From Falsigemmobacter intermedius (GTDB taxonomy: Bacteria > Pseudomonadota > Alphaproteobacteria > Rhodobacterales > Rhodobacteraceae), in contig NZ_SBLC01000015.1 in the NCBI RefSeq assembly GCF_004054105.1, positions 1-64,000 on the forward strand: a DNA stretch of 64,000 bases, in the 5' to 3' direction. A program made the position numbers and the translations under genes. Shown in pieces: positions 1-8,654 of the stretch. Each line of letters begins with the position of its first letter. The first letter of the stretch is position 1. Under the pieces are notes generated by a model that was not told the DNA's origin, made no database searches, and saw only the letters and a list, made by a program, of their open reading frames with translations.

Positions 1-40
1 CTTCGACACCCGCCACGATACGCCGCCCTTTCAGACCCCG

Positions 41-304
41 TCACCCATTTCCAAGCATAGCTCCGCCGTCCAGCACCATGGCATTCAGCTTATCGACAAC
101 GCCCTTGCCGAAAGCATCCTCTTCCATCTGCTTTGCCGCCGGATTGGCGGCGCTGCTGGAACGGCCCGAGGCAGAATTGCGGTCTTCACTCTCATGCTGG
201 CGCATCGGCGAGAGGCGCAGATCGCCCGCGTCGCCGCCGACTTTGTAAAGGTTGAAATTCTCGCCATCGACGACGGCAACAACGGTATTACGCGGAACGT
301 CCAT
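41..304 (-). CDS. Host-attachment family protein, C-terminally truncated
   Basis: The 87-residue product resembles the N-terminal half of the 'protein required for attachment to host cells' family: VVAVVDGENFNLYKV near residues 9-23, then a low-complexity Ser/Asn/Ala stretch and an acidic EEDAFGKGVVDKLNAMVLDG segment near the end. Family members usually run to about 140-150 residues and continue with a 'DPRTLGEMR' type segment. Here a TGA at 41-43 comes first, and I could not find the missing half in the other two frames of bases 1-60. I chose ATG at 304 (AGGTG a few bases before it) over GTG at 313. It diverges from pheT. Family assignment is by memory of the pattern; the cellular role is unknown. 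Confidence 0.5.
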   Translation of the reverse strand: MDVPRNTVVAVVDGENFNLYKVGGDAGDLRLSPMRQHESEDRNSASGRSSSAANPAAKQMEEDAFGKGVVDKLNAMVLDGGAMLGNG

Positions 305-506
305 CAGCCTCACCTGTCACTGTTACCCCTCGCCAACCCCCGGCGCTGCGCGGGGGTTCCCCGCGGAAACCTGCGAAACTGCGGGGAAACACACCGGGAA
401 TCATCGCTCCGGCCCCTGCTGCGGCGGCCTGGCCCTTCCCCTTTGCCCGCCTTTGCGCTAATCGCGGCAGGATTCCCGATGAATGCGATGTCCGAGAGGC
501 GCCACG

Positions 507-2924
507 ATGAAGTTCACCCTGTCCTGGCTCAGAGACCACCTGGAGACCGAGGCCCCGCTCGAGACGCTGCTCGATGCGCTGACGGACCTTGGCCATGAGG
601 TGGAAGAGGTCGAAGATCCGGCGAAAAAACTGGGTGCCTTCCGCATCTGCCGGGTTCTTGAAGCCAAACAGCACCCCGATGCCGACCGCCTGCGCGTCTG
701 CCGCGTCGCCACCTGGCCCAATGGCCCGGAAGGCGCGATGGAGGAAGTCCAGGTTGTCTGCGGCGCACCCAATGCCCGCACCGGCCTTGTGGGCGTTTTC
801 GCTCCGGTCGGCGCTTACGTGCCCGGCACCGATCTGCTGCTGAAAGCGGGCTCGATCCGCGGCGTTGAGTCGAACGGTATGCTCTGCTCGGAACGTGAGC
901 TTGAGCTGTCGGACGATCACAACGGCATCATCGATCTGCCCGAAGATGCCCCCGTGGGTGTCCGCTTCATCGACTATAAGGGTCTCAATGACCCGATGAT
1001 TTATATCAAAGTCACGCCGAACCGCCCCGATGCGCTTGGCGTGCGCGGAATTGCGCGTGACCTCGCGGCCCGCGGCCTTGGCAAACTGAAGCCGCTGGTG
1101 ATCGAAAAGGTCGAGGGCAAAGCCCCGGCTGGCATTAAAGTCGCCATCGCGGATGAGCTGAAGGCCAAACAGGCCCCGGTTTTCGCCGGTCGCGTGATCC
1201 GCGGCGTGAAGAACGGCCCCTCGCCGGAGTGGCTGCAACAGCGCCTGAAGGCGATTGGCCTGCGCCCGATCTCGGCGCTGGTCGATATCACCAACTTCTT
1301 CACCTTCGACCTGAACCGCCCGCTGCACGTCTTTGACGCCGATGTGGTGAAAGGCGATCTGACCATCCGCTACGCCCGTGAGGGTGAAGAGCTGCTGGCG
1401 CTTGACGGTAAGACCTATGCGCTGAAACCCAATATGATGGTCATCGCCGATGACAACGGCCCGGAATCGCTGGCCGGTGTGATGGGCGGCGAGCATTCGG
1501 GCTGCACGGATGCGACGGTCAATGTCTTCCTCGAATCGGCCTATTGGGACCCGATCACCATCGCCGCCACCGGTCGTGCGCTGAAGATCAACTCGGACGC
1601 CCGCTACCGCTTTGAGCGCGGGATTGACCCGACCTTCACCCTGGAAGGTCTGGATGCGGCGACCCGCATGGTGCTGGAACTGTGCGGCGGTGAGCCCTCG
1701 GATCTGGTCATCGACGGCGCGATCCCGGATGTTAAGCGCGAATACCGCTTTGATGCGGGCCGCGTCGGCAAACTCGTGGGCCTTGAGATCTCTGAGCAGG
1801 AACAGCGCGATATGCTGACCGCGCTTGGCTTCACCTTCAACGGCGATATGGTCACGCCGCCCGGCTGGCGCCCCGATGTTCTGGGCGAGGCCGATCTGGT
1901 GGAAGAAGTCGCCCGCGTCAAATCGCTCTCCGGTCTGGAAGGCAAGCCGATGCCGCGCCAGAAGCCCGGCGTCCCTGCCCCGGTGCTGACGCCGGCGCAG
2001 ACCCGCGAGCGGACCACCCGTCGCACCCTGGCCTCGCTTGGCTATAATGAATGCGTCACCTACAGCTTCATCGACCAGAAATCGGCCGAAGCTTTTGGCG
2101 GCGGTCAGGATGCGGTGAAGATCGACAATCCGATCTCGTCGGAAATGACCCATATGCGCCCCGATCTGCTGCCGGGCCTGCTGGCAGCCGCTGCCCGCAA
2201 CCAGGCACGCGGTTTCATGGATCTGGCGCTCTTTGAAGTGGGTCCGGTCTTCTCGGGCGGCGAGCCCGGTGAGCAGCAGGTGATTGCGACCGGCCTTCTG
2301 GTCGGACATTCCGCCCCGCGCGATCCCTGGGGCAGCCGTCGTCCGGTCGATATTTTTGATGCCAAGGCGGATGTTGAAGCGGTTCTGGCCGCCATCGGCG
2401 CTCCGGCCCGTGTTCAGGTGACCCGCAAGGTTGCCGCCTGGTGGCATCCTGGCCGCTCGGGCAATATCGCACTTGGTCCGAACACCCTTGCGACCTTTGG
2501 CGAGCTGCACCCCCGGGTGCTGCGCGACGCGGGGATCAAGGGCAATGCCGTGGCCTTCACCGTGATCCTGCCTGCGATCCCTCAGCCCAAGGCAAAGTCG
2601 GCGTCGCGTGCCGCTCTGGCGATCTCGGATCTCCAGGCGGTTGAGCGTGACTTCGCTTTCGTGGTCGATTCTCAGGTGGAAGCCCTCACCCTGGTGAACG
2701 CCGCCCTGGGCGCCGATAAGGCGCTGATCGAAAGCGTCCGGGTCTTTGACCAGTTCACCGGTGAGAAGGCTGAAGCCCAGATGGGTCCGGGCAAAAAGTC
2801 GATCGCGCTGAGCGTTCGCCTGCAGCCGGGTGACAAGACTCTGACCGACAAAGATATTGAGGCCGTCTCGGCCAAAATCGTCGAAAAAGTCAGCAAGGCA
2901 TCCGGCGGCGCCCTGCGCGGCTGA
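507..2924 (+). CDS. pheT: Phenylalanine--tRNA ligase beta subunit
   Basis: This 805-residue protein is the beta chain of the cytoplasmic alpha2-beta2 phenylalanyl-tRNA synthetase, which charges tRNA-Phe. In order it shows an N-terminal MKFTLSWLRDHLE segment, an OB-type tRNA-binding domain (about 40-150, 'VVCGAPNARTG'), the B3/B4 editing domain (about 210-400), B5, a catalytic-like core around 480-690, and a C-terminal ferredoxin-fold anticodon-binding domain (last 95 residues). Length is normal for the family. ATG 507 is preceded by a GAGAGG-type ribosome site; an upstream in-frame ATG at 483 adds residues unlike the family. No pheS lies in the 500 bases upstream, so the subunits are not directly adjacent here. 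A strong hairpin terminator follows. Confidence 0.97.
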   Translation: MKFTLSWLRDHLETEAPLETLLDALTDLGHEVEEVEDPAKKLGAFRICRVLEAKQHPDADRLRVCRVATWPNGPEGAMEEVQVVCGAPNARTGLVGVFAPVGAYVPGTDLLLKAGSIRGVESNGMLCSERELELSDDHNGIIDLPEDAPVGVRFIDYKGLNDPMIYIKVTPNRPDALGVRGIARDLAARGLGKLKPLVIEKVEGKAPAGIKVAIADELKAKQAPVFAGRVIRGVKNGPSPEWLQQRLKAIGLRPISALVDITNFFTFDLNRPLHVFDADVVKGDLTIRYAREGEELLALDGKTYALKPNMMVIADDNGPESLAGVMGGEHSGCTDATVNVFLESAYWDPITIAATGRALKINSDARYRFERGIDPTFTLEGLDAATRMVLELCGGEPSDLVIDGAIPDVKREYRFDAGRVGKLVGLEISEQEQRDMLTALGFTFNGDMVTPPGWRPDVLGEADLVEEVARVKSLSGLEGKPMPRQKPGVPAPVLTPAQTRERTTRRTLASLGYNECVTYSFIDQKSAEAFGGGQDAVKIDNPISSEMTHMRPDLLPGLLAAAARNQARGFMDLALFEVGPVFSGGEPGEQQVIATGLLVGHSAPRDPWGSRRPVDIFDAKADVEAVLAAIGAPARVQVTRKVAAWWHPGRSGNIALGPNTLATFGELHPRVLRDAGIKGNAVAFTVILPAIPQPKAKSASRAALAISDLQAVERDFAFVVDSQVEALTLVNAALGADKALIESVRVFDQFTGEKAEAQMGPGKKSIALSVRLQPGDKTLTDKDIEAVSAKIVEKVSKASGGALRG

Positions 2925-2944
2925 GGCCCTGAATGCACGGAATG

Positions 2945-2975
2945 AAAGGGCGGCTCTTCAGAGCCGCCCTTTTTC
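2945..2975 (+). terminator. Rho-independent terminator after pheT
   Basis: AAAGGGCGGCTC and GAGCCGCCCTTT form a perfect 12-bp stem around a TTCA loop (2945-2972), followed by more T residues. It lies 20 bases after the pheT stop. Confidence 0.9.
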
Positions 2976-3013
2976 ATGGCTTAACCAAATCCACAATCCA
3001 ATGTGCAGATCTG

Positions 3014-3041
3014 TTGACCTGTTCACAACTGCTTGTATGCT
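3014..3041 (+). promoter_or_regulatory. Candidate sigma-70 promoter for the polysaccharide export gene
   Basis: TTGACC at 3014-3019 and TATGCT at 3036-3041 are separated by 16 bases, about 45 bases before the chosen start codon. It sits just beyond the pheT terminator, which fits an independent transcription unit. Inferred from match to consensus only. Confidence 0.45.
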
Positions 3042-3084
3042 GAACGGATTATACCACAGTATTTCCCTGGGAGTTCGGGGCAGG

Positions 3085-4203
3085 ATGTATCGTTTTCTCG
3101 TTTTCGTGATGCTTGCCACTCTCCCCGCCGCCTGCAACCTTCCCAGGGGGGCAGCGATGCAAAGCGAGATCCTTCGCGGCTCGGCGGAAGAAACCCGTGA
3201 TTTTCAACTTGTGCCGATCACCCGCAACAATGTGGCCGCCGTCCGCGGCTGGCCCGCACCGCCCGGTGCCGGACGTCCCTGGCGGGCCTGGCCCACGGGC
3301 GGGCTGCGCAGCGCAGATCCCATCGGCATCGCGGCCGGGGATCAGATCGATGTCACCGTCTTTGACACCGAAGAAAACTCGCTGCTGACCGGCGCGGGAG
3401 AGCGGGTGAGCAACCTGCAACAGCTGGTCGTCAATGCCGACGGCAGCATCTTCCTGCCCTATTCAGGGCGCATCAAAGTCTCCGGACTGTCGGCCGAGGC
3501 CGCGCGTGAGCGGGTTCAGGATGCGCTGACCCCCTCGCTTCCTTCGGCACAGGTTCTGCTGCAGCATCGTCCGGGTCGGCGGAATACCGTTGAAATTCTG
3601 GGCTCTGTCGGTGCCCCCGGCAGCTACCCGCTGCCTGACCGCGGATTTTCGGCCCTCTCGCTCCTGAGCGTGGCGGGCGGTGCCTCGGCAGAGATGCGCA
3701 ACCCGGTGATGCGGCTGATGCGCGGCGGCGTGGGCTACGGCATCCCGCTGCGCAGCCTCTATGACCAGCCCCGGCGCGATCTCTCGCTGCGCGGTGGTGA
3801 CAGGCTGATCATTGAGGAAGATCACCGTCAGTTCCTGGCTCTCGGCGCCAGCGGTGTTCAGAACGCCATCCCCTTCCCGCGCGATAAGGTCAGCGCGCTT
3901 GATGCCGTGACGCTGATGGGCGGCATTGCCCCCTCGCGCGCAGATCCCAAAGGCGTGCTGGTGCTGCGCGATTACGGCGCAAACCAGGTCCGCAGCGATG
4001 GCCGCGGGCCCGACCGGCAGCGCGTCATCTTTGCGGTGGATCTCACCACCTCTGACGGGCTGTTCTCGGCACGGAACTTCTACATCGCGGATGGCGATGT
4101 GGTGCTGGCGACCGAATCACCGATCAGCAACACCCGCACCATCTTCTCTCTGGTGGGCCAGGTCTTTGGCGTCTTCACCAGTGCGGGCAGCATCGGCGAG
4201 TAA
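3085..4203 (+). CDS. Polysaccharide biosynthesis/export lipoprotein (Wza-like)
   Basis: The 372-residue product begins with a lipoprotein signal peptide: a hydrophobic run, then LPAAC with the lipidated Cys at about residue 17. The next part (about 80-170) matches the Poly_export domain ('GIAAGDQIDVTVFDTEENSL', 'VNADGSIFLPYSGRIKVSGLSAEAAR'), followed by two SLBB-type repeats ('VEILGSVGAPGSYPLPDRGFSALSLLSVAGG'; 'FPRDKVSALDAVTLMGGI'). Such proteins form the outer-membrane channel for capsule or exopolysaccharide. I chose ATG 3085 because the signal peptide starts there; longer in-frame starts give no signal. No Wzc, glycosyltransferase or Wzy gene is nearby, so its polysaccharide must be made elsewhere. 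Confidence 0.9.
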   Translation: MYRFLVFVMLATLPAACNLPRGAAMQSEILRGSAEETRDFQLVPITRNNVAAVRGWPAPPGAGRPWRAWPTGGLRSADPIGIAAGDQIDVTVFDTEENSLLTGAGERVSNLQQLVVNADGSIFLPYSGRIKVSGLSAEAARERVQDALTPSLPSAQVLLQHRPGRRNTVEILGSVGAPGSYPLPDRGFSALSLLSVAGGASAEMRNPVMRLMRGGVGYGIPLRSLYDQPRRDLSLRGGDRLIIEEDHRQFLALGASGVQNAIPFPRDKVSALDAVTLMGGIAPSRADPKGVLVLRDYGANQVRSDGRGPDRQRVIFAVDLTTSDGLFSARNFYIADGDVVLATESPISNTRTIFSLVGQVFGVFTSAGSIGE

Positions 4204-4224
4204 GCCCCCTGCCCCGGAAACGCA

Positions 4225-4251
4225 AAAGGCCGCAGCAGAGCTGCGGCCTTT
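4225..4251. terminator. Bidirectional terminator between convergent genes
   Basis: AAAGGCCGCAGC and GCTGCGGCCTTT make a perfect 12-bp stem with an AGA loop. A-rich and T-rich flanks on both sides let it serve both the export lipoprotein gene (plus) and carD (minus). Confidence 0.85.
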
Positions 4252-4270
4252 GTCATGACGAGGGTCCGTC

Positions 4271-4780
4271 TCAGGCAGCGCGGCCGAGCAGAACTTCGTC
4301 AACTTTCTTCTGCGCACCGGCTTCATCGACGCCCGAAACAGCAGCGACTTCGCGGGTCAGACGTTCAAGCGCAGCTTCATAGAGCTGGCGCTCAGAATAG
4401 CTCTGCTCACGCTGATCATCGGCGCGGTGCAGGTCGCGCACGACCTCTGCAATGGCCATCAGATCCCCGGAGTTGATCTTCTGTTCATATTCCTGCGCAC
4501 GACGCGACCACATGGCGCGCTTCACGCGGGCCTTACCCTTAAGGGTCTCAAGCGCCTTATTCACAACATCCGGGCTCGAGAGCGAGCGCATGCCGATTTC
4601 GGTGGCGCGGTTGGTCGGAACCCGCAGCGTCATCTTGTCCTTTTCGAACGAGATCACGAACAGTTCCAGCGACATCCCGGCAATAACCTGCTCTTCGATC
4701 GACAGGATCTTGCCAACGCCGTGGGCCGGATAGACCACGAAATCATTGGGGCGGAACTCGGGCTTCTTCGTCTTGGTCAT
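4271..4780 (-). CDS. carD: CarD family transcriptional regulator
   Basis: The 169-residue protein matches CarD/CdnL: an N-terminal RNA-polymerase-interacting Tudor-like domain (about 10-70, 'FRPNDFVVYPAHGVGKILSIEEQ ... FEKDKMTLRVPTNRA') and a helical C-terminal DNA-binding domain (about 75-165, with the 'MWSRRAQEYEQKINSGD' helix). CarD binds the RNA polymerase beta subunit and stabilises open complexes, especially at promoters with weak -10 elements. In alphaproteobacteria it tunes housekeeping and ribosomal transcription. It is monocistronic and converges on the export lipoprotein gene. Confidence 0.95.
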   Translation of the reverse strand: MTKTKKPEFRPNDFVVYPAHGVGKILSIEEQVIAGMSLELFVISFEKDKMTLRVPTNRATEIGMRSLSSPDVVNKALETLKGKARVKRAMWSRRAQEYEQKINSGDLMAIAEVVRDLHRADDQREQSYSERQLYEAALERLTREVAAVSGVDEAGAQKKVDEVLLGRAA

Positions 4781-4870
4781 TCAGCTTCTTCCTCGCACAG
4801 GACCCGTTTCGACAAAAAAGACCCACGCCGAAGGGGTACTTCGGACGACAGATCGCTTTTCATCGGAAAG

Positions 4871-4892
4871 CCGCCCCTGATTTGAGGGGCGG
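4871..4892 (-). terminator. Candidate terminator after fdxA
   Basis: CCGCCCCT and AGGGGCGG form an 8-bp stem with a 6-base loop, downstream of fdxA and followed on the minus strand by a short T-containing tract. The rest of the 247 bases between carD and fdxA shows no gene. Confidence 0.5.
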
Positions 4893-5027
4893 ATGGCAGG
4901 CTTCCAGATTCCCAGTAACGAACTTATAACACGAATCAGGCACGATTCCAACTGCGGTGGTTTTGACGCAGCCGGCAGAGCTGTGCTTTCGCCTTATCCG
5001 TTAAGAGAATCCTGGCTCTGACCCGTC

Positions 5028-5366
5028 TCAGTTACCGGGGCCGGCGGCTTCGGAGAAGTACTTCTCCAGCTTACCGGTTTCACCGTCACGGGCCTCAGCC
5101 TCGGGCAGCGGGTCTTTGCGAACCGTCAGCACCGGCCAGAGTTCGGCATATTTGCGGTTCAGTTCAACCCAGCTCTCCATCGCCGGCTCAGTGTCCGGGC
5201 GGATCGCATCGGCGGGGCATTCCGGCTCGCAGACGCCGCAGTCGATGCATTCATCCGGATGGATGACCAGCATGTTCTCGCCCTCGTAGAAACAGTCGAC
5301 CGGGCAGACTTCCACGCAGTCGGTATATTTGCAGGCGATGCAGTTGTCGGTCACGACATAGGTCAT
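5028..5366 (-). CDS. fdxA: 7Fe ferredoxin FdxA
   Basis: The 112-residue soluble electron carrier has the FdxA pattern: C9, C17 and C50 for a [3Fe-4S] cluster and C21, C40, C43 and C46 for a [4Fe-4S] cluster, in '[19 protein letters not shown]' and '[12 protein letters not shown]'. The C-terminal 50 residues ('[17 protein letters not shown]') are the usual FdxA extension. It is a separate small gene 53 bases downstream of the S4-domain gene on the same strand and may be cotranscribed with it. The electron partner is not shown by the context. Confidence 0.95.
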   Translation of the reverse strand: MTYVVTDNCIACKYTDCVEVCPVDCFYEGENMLVIHPDECIDCGVCEPECPADAIRPDTEPAMESWVELNRKYAELWPVLTVRKDPLPEAEARDGETGKLEKYFSEAAGPGN

Positions 5367-5419
5367 CAGAAGCCTCCGGCGTCAGTTTTCGCGAGGCACA
5401 GGTAGGCCAGTCACGCGGA

Positions 5420-5728
5420 TCATTCAATGGCATCCGCAACGCAGTGGGCTGCGTCACGTTCAACGGCATCCAGATCTTCGTAAAGGCCCTGTGCCTCAGG
5501 GGCAGGACCGCGCCGCTCTCCGGGCGCAAGGACGCGGATCAGACGGATCCGGGACCCTTGGGCGAAGGTCAGCACGTCACCCGGCTTCACGCTCTGTGCC
5601 GGGCGGGTCACAGGCTGCCCGTTCAGACGGACAGCCCCTTTCTCAATCTGAGTGGCTGACAGGCTGCGACTTTTAAAAAACCGCGCCTGCCAGAGCCATT
5701 TGTCCATCCGGATTGCGCCGGGGACCAT
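5420..5728 (-). CDS. S4-domain RNA-binding protein (Hsp15-like)
   Basis: The 102-residue protein carries one S4 RNA-binding domain ('IRMDKWLWQARFFKSRSLSATQIEKGAVRLNGQPVTRPAQSVKPGDVL', about 6-55) with a short variable tail. This is the layout of heat-shock protein 15, which binds the 50S subunit with a stalled nascent chain and helps recycle it. The gene starts 7 bases after the stop of the large RNA helicase, so the two form one operon of RNA-handling proteins. Confidence 0.88.
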   Translation of the reverse strand: MVPGAIRMDKWLWQARFFKSRSLSATQIEKGAVRLNGQPVTRPAQSVKPGDVLTFAQGSRIRLIRVLAPGERRGPAPEAQGLYEDLDAVERDAAHCVADAIE

Positions 5729-5735
5729 GGCCGCC

Positions 5736-8642
5736 TCAGGACTTGTTCTTCAGCGCGGCAAGGATCGCAAACGGGCTGTCGGGATCGGCCTTGGCTTCAC
5801 GCGGCGGGCGCGATTCAAACTTACGAGCCCCCTCGTCACGCTTGCCGTCAAACTTGCCGCCCTTACGGTCGCCGCCTTTGAAGTTCGGCTTGCCGCCTTT
5901 GCGATCGCCACGGCCTTCACCGTCACGACGCTCCGAACGCTCACCCTCGCGGCGCGGACCACGCTCACCTGCGGGCTTATCGCCAGCCGGGGCCTGACCG
6001 TCACGACGCGGACCGCGCGGGCCGTTGCCGCCTTCGCGGCGCTCACCGCCGTCACGGCGCGGACCACGATCACCACGGGGCGCACGATCACCACGCGGAC
6101 GCGGAGCCCAGACGAAGGTGTAGAAGACTTCCGTCTCAGTCGGAGCGGCTTCACCCTCAGTTGCGGTTTCAACCGCTGCCGGAGCCTCTTCCGCTGGCGC
6201 TTCAGCGGTGGCTTCCGCAACCGCTTCACCTTCCGCCGCTGCCACCGGGGCAGCCGCTTCGGCGCGAACCTTGGCGCGCTCACCCTTCTCACCACGGTAG
6301 CCCAGGCCACCCATGAGATCGGCGAACTGCTCCAGCGTCAGACCGGTGATCGACAGCATATCTGCGGTCGCTTCAAAGCCGGCGCGGCTGTCTTTGGCGC
6401 GCAGCAGGTCTGCCAGACGCTCCAGCATGTCGATGCGGATCGCGCGGGCACCAGCGGTGCGGTAACCGGCCAGGGTGTAATGCAGCGACGGGATGCCTTC
6501 GACCGAGGGAATGGTCACGAGGCCCGGGGGCGGGCTTTCGGGGAATTCCGACAGACCTTCCCAGAGCGACCAGAGCACCAGACGCAGACGGGTCGGCGCC
6601 GGTTTCAGCAGGGCGGGCAGGAAGATCGTGTACTGACCAAAGCGCACACCGTGCTTGCGCAGCACCGAGCGGGCCTCCTGGTCCAGCTGCTTGACCTCTT
6701 CGGCCACGCCTTCTCGCGGCAGAATGCCCATGCCTTCGACCAGACGGAACGCGAAACCGCGGGCCAGACCCGTCAGAGTTTCGTCGTTCTTCAGCGTGTT
6801 CAGCGGCTCAAAGAGCGCGGTGACTTTGCGGTCGATGAAATGCTGCAGGCGGCGGCGGACTTTGTCTGCCACATCCTGACCGGCTTCTTCATCAACGAAA
6901 GCCTCGACCTGCGGGCGCAGGGCATCGGGGCCCTTGACCAGCTTGCCGACCGCGGTCGTGCCCCACATCAGACCACCCTGTTCGGTGTAGTCAAATTCAG
7001 TGTCGGGGGCATTGTAGAAGCGGTCTGAGCGCAGGCTGAACTCAGGCTTCAGCGCCTCATAGGCGGCCTGACGCAGCGTTTTCGCTTCGTCCTGGCTGCC
7101 GGTGCTGTCCTGCTGGAAGCGGAACCCTTCGAGACGGCCGACGAATTCGCCTTCGACCGTCACTTCACCCTTGTCGTTCACCTCGGCCACGAGGCTCTCC
7201 TTCTGTTTCAACCGCCGCATCAATACACTTGTGCGCCGGTCTACAAATCGCTGAGTCAGCCTTGCGTGCAACGCATCTGACAGGCGGTCTTCTACAGCGC
7301 GAGTCTCGTCACGCCAATGGCTTTCGTCAGCAACCCAGCCTTTGCGCTGAGAAACATAGGTCCAGGTCCGCACGAAGGCGAGACGGCGCGAAATTGTATC
7401 AATATCGCCCTCGGTGCGGTCAATGCGCGCCAGATTGGTCTTCATCCAGTCCGAAGGGATCGTCCCGCCGCCTTTGATGAAATCGAAAATCCGCCCCAGC
7501 AGCCCCGCATGCTCTGTGGAGGAAATGCCACGAAAATCGGGAATGCGGCAAATATCCCACAAAAGCCGGACCATCGCCGGGCTGGTCACGGCGCGCATCA
7601 CCTCAGGCGTGGTCGACAGGATCTTCAGCGCGGTGATGTCATCAGCATCGCGTGCGCGGCTGAGCCATTCGTTATCGGTATGTTTCTCAAGGCTTTGCAG
7701 AAGGCGCGGCACGGTGCCGAACTCCAGCCGCGTGTTGCGCCATGAGAGTTTTCGCACCGGCAGGAACTGATGCTCTTCAATCGCCTCGATGACCTCCTCA
7801 GGCAGCGGGCGTGCCTCTCCGGTCACACCAAAGGTGCCGGGAGAGGTGTGCCGCCCGGCCCGTCCGGCGATCTGCGCCAGCTCCCAGGGGTAAAGCGCGC
7901 GCATCCGGTGGCCGTCATATTTCGCCGTGGCCGAGAAGGCGACATGGGAGATATCGAGGTTCAGCCCCATGCCGATGGCATCGGTGGCGACGAGGTAATC
8001 CACATCGCCGTTCTGATACATTTCAACCTGGGCGTTGCGGGTTCTCGGCGACAAAGCGCCCATGACCACCGCGCAGCCGCCCTTGGTGCGGCGAATCAGT
8101 TCCGCGATCCCATAGACGTTGTCGACCGAGAAGCCGACAATGGCCGAGCGCGTCGGCATCCGGCTGATCTTCTTTGAGCCGGCCCAGGACAGTTCCGACA
8201 GCCGCGGGCGCGAGACGAACTGACAGCCCGGCACCAGGGCCGCAATCGCCGGGCGCATGGTGTCAGAACCCAGAAAGAGCGTGTCTTTCAGCCCGCGCGC
8301 ATTCAGCAGCCGGTCGGTGAAGACATGTCCCCGGTCCGGGTCCGCACAAAGCTGGATTTCATCGATCACCACGATATCGGCGCCGATATCAACCGGCATG
8401 GCCTCGGTGGTGCAGACCCAATAGGCCGCGCGCTCCGGCACGATCCGCTCTTCGCCGGTGACCAGTGCCACCACCGATGGCCCGCGCGCCTTAACGATGC
8501 GGTCATAGACCTCGCGCGCCAGCAGGCGCAGCGGCAGGCCGATCACCCCGGTCCTGTGGGCCAGCATCCGCTCGATCGCGTAATGCGTTTTGCCGGTGTT
8601 CGTCGGCCCCAGGACCGCCGTCACCCTTGCGTTCTCGCGCAT
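5736..8642 (-). CDS. SUV3/MgpS-type RNA helicase with disordered RG-rich tail
   Basis: The 968-residue protein is a superfamily-2 helicase of the SUV3 group. Walker A is GPTNTGKT (12-19) and the Walker B/DExH box is DEIQ (about 94-97). The helicase C domain follows, with 'ATDAIGMGLNLDI' and 'QIAGRAGRH' motifs around 220-270. Residues about 830-870 are Ala/Glu-rich, and about 875-940 are a charged RGD/GPRRDG-rich stretch likely to bind RNA without fixed structure. Homologues in Rhodobacter have been linked to control of photosynthesis genes (mgpS, from memory), while SUV3 acts in RNA decay. It is first in an operon with the S4-domain gene. Confidence 0.9.
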   Translation of the reverse strand: MRENARVTAVLGPTNTGKTHYAIERMLAHRTGVIGLPLRLLAREVYDRIVKARGPSVVALVTGEERIVPERAAYWVCTTEAMPVDIGADIVVIDEIQLCADPDRGHVFTDRLLNARGLKDTLFLGSDTMRPAIAALVPGCQFVSRPRLSELSWAGSKKISRMPTRSAIVGFSVDNVYGIAELIRRTKGGCAVVMGALSPRTRNAQVEMYQNGDVDYLVATDAIGMGLNLDISHVAFSATAKYDGHRMRALYPWELAQIAGRAGRHTSPGTFGVTGEARPLPEEVIEAIEEHQFLPVRKLSWRNTRLEFGTVPRLLQSLEKHTDNEWLSRARDADDITALKILSTTPEVMRAVTSPAMVRLLWDICRIPDFRGISSTEHAGLLGRIFDFIKGGGTIPSDWMKTNLARIDRTEGDIDTISRRLAFVRTWTYVSQRKGWVADESHWRDETRAVEDRLSDALHARLTQRFVDRRTSVLMRRLKQKESLVAEVNDKGEVTVEGEFVGRLEGFRFQQDSTGSQDEAKTLRQAAYEALKPEFSLRSDRFYNAPDTEFDYTEQGGLMWGTTAVGKLVKGPDALRPQVEAFVDEEAGQDVADKVRRRLQHFIDRKVTALFEPLNTLKNDETLTGLARGFAFRLVEGMGILPREGVAEEVKQLDQEARSVLRKHGVRFGQYTIFLPALLKPAPTRLRLVLWSLWEGLSEFPESPPPGLVTIPSVEGIPSLHYTLAGYRTAGARAIRIDMLERLADLLRAKDSRAGFEATADMLSITGLTLEQFADLMGGLGYRGEKGERAKVRAEAAAPVAAAEGEAVAEATAEAPAEEAPAAVETATEGEAAPTETEVFYTFVWAPRPRGDRAPRGDRGPRRDGGERREGGNGPRGPRRDGQAPAGDKPAGERGPRREGERSERRDGEGRGDRKGGKPNFKGGDRKGGKFDGKRDEGARKFESRPPREAKADPDSPFAILAALKNKS

Positions 8643-8654
8643 TCACGCCTCTCT

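Noticed and set aside
288-2510. 740-residue open frame on the minus strand opposite pheT
   Set aside because: It is a GC-rich shadow of pheT with composition typical of antisense frames and no family likeness.
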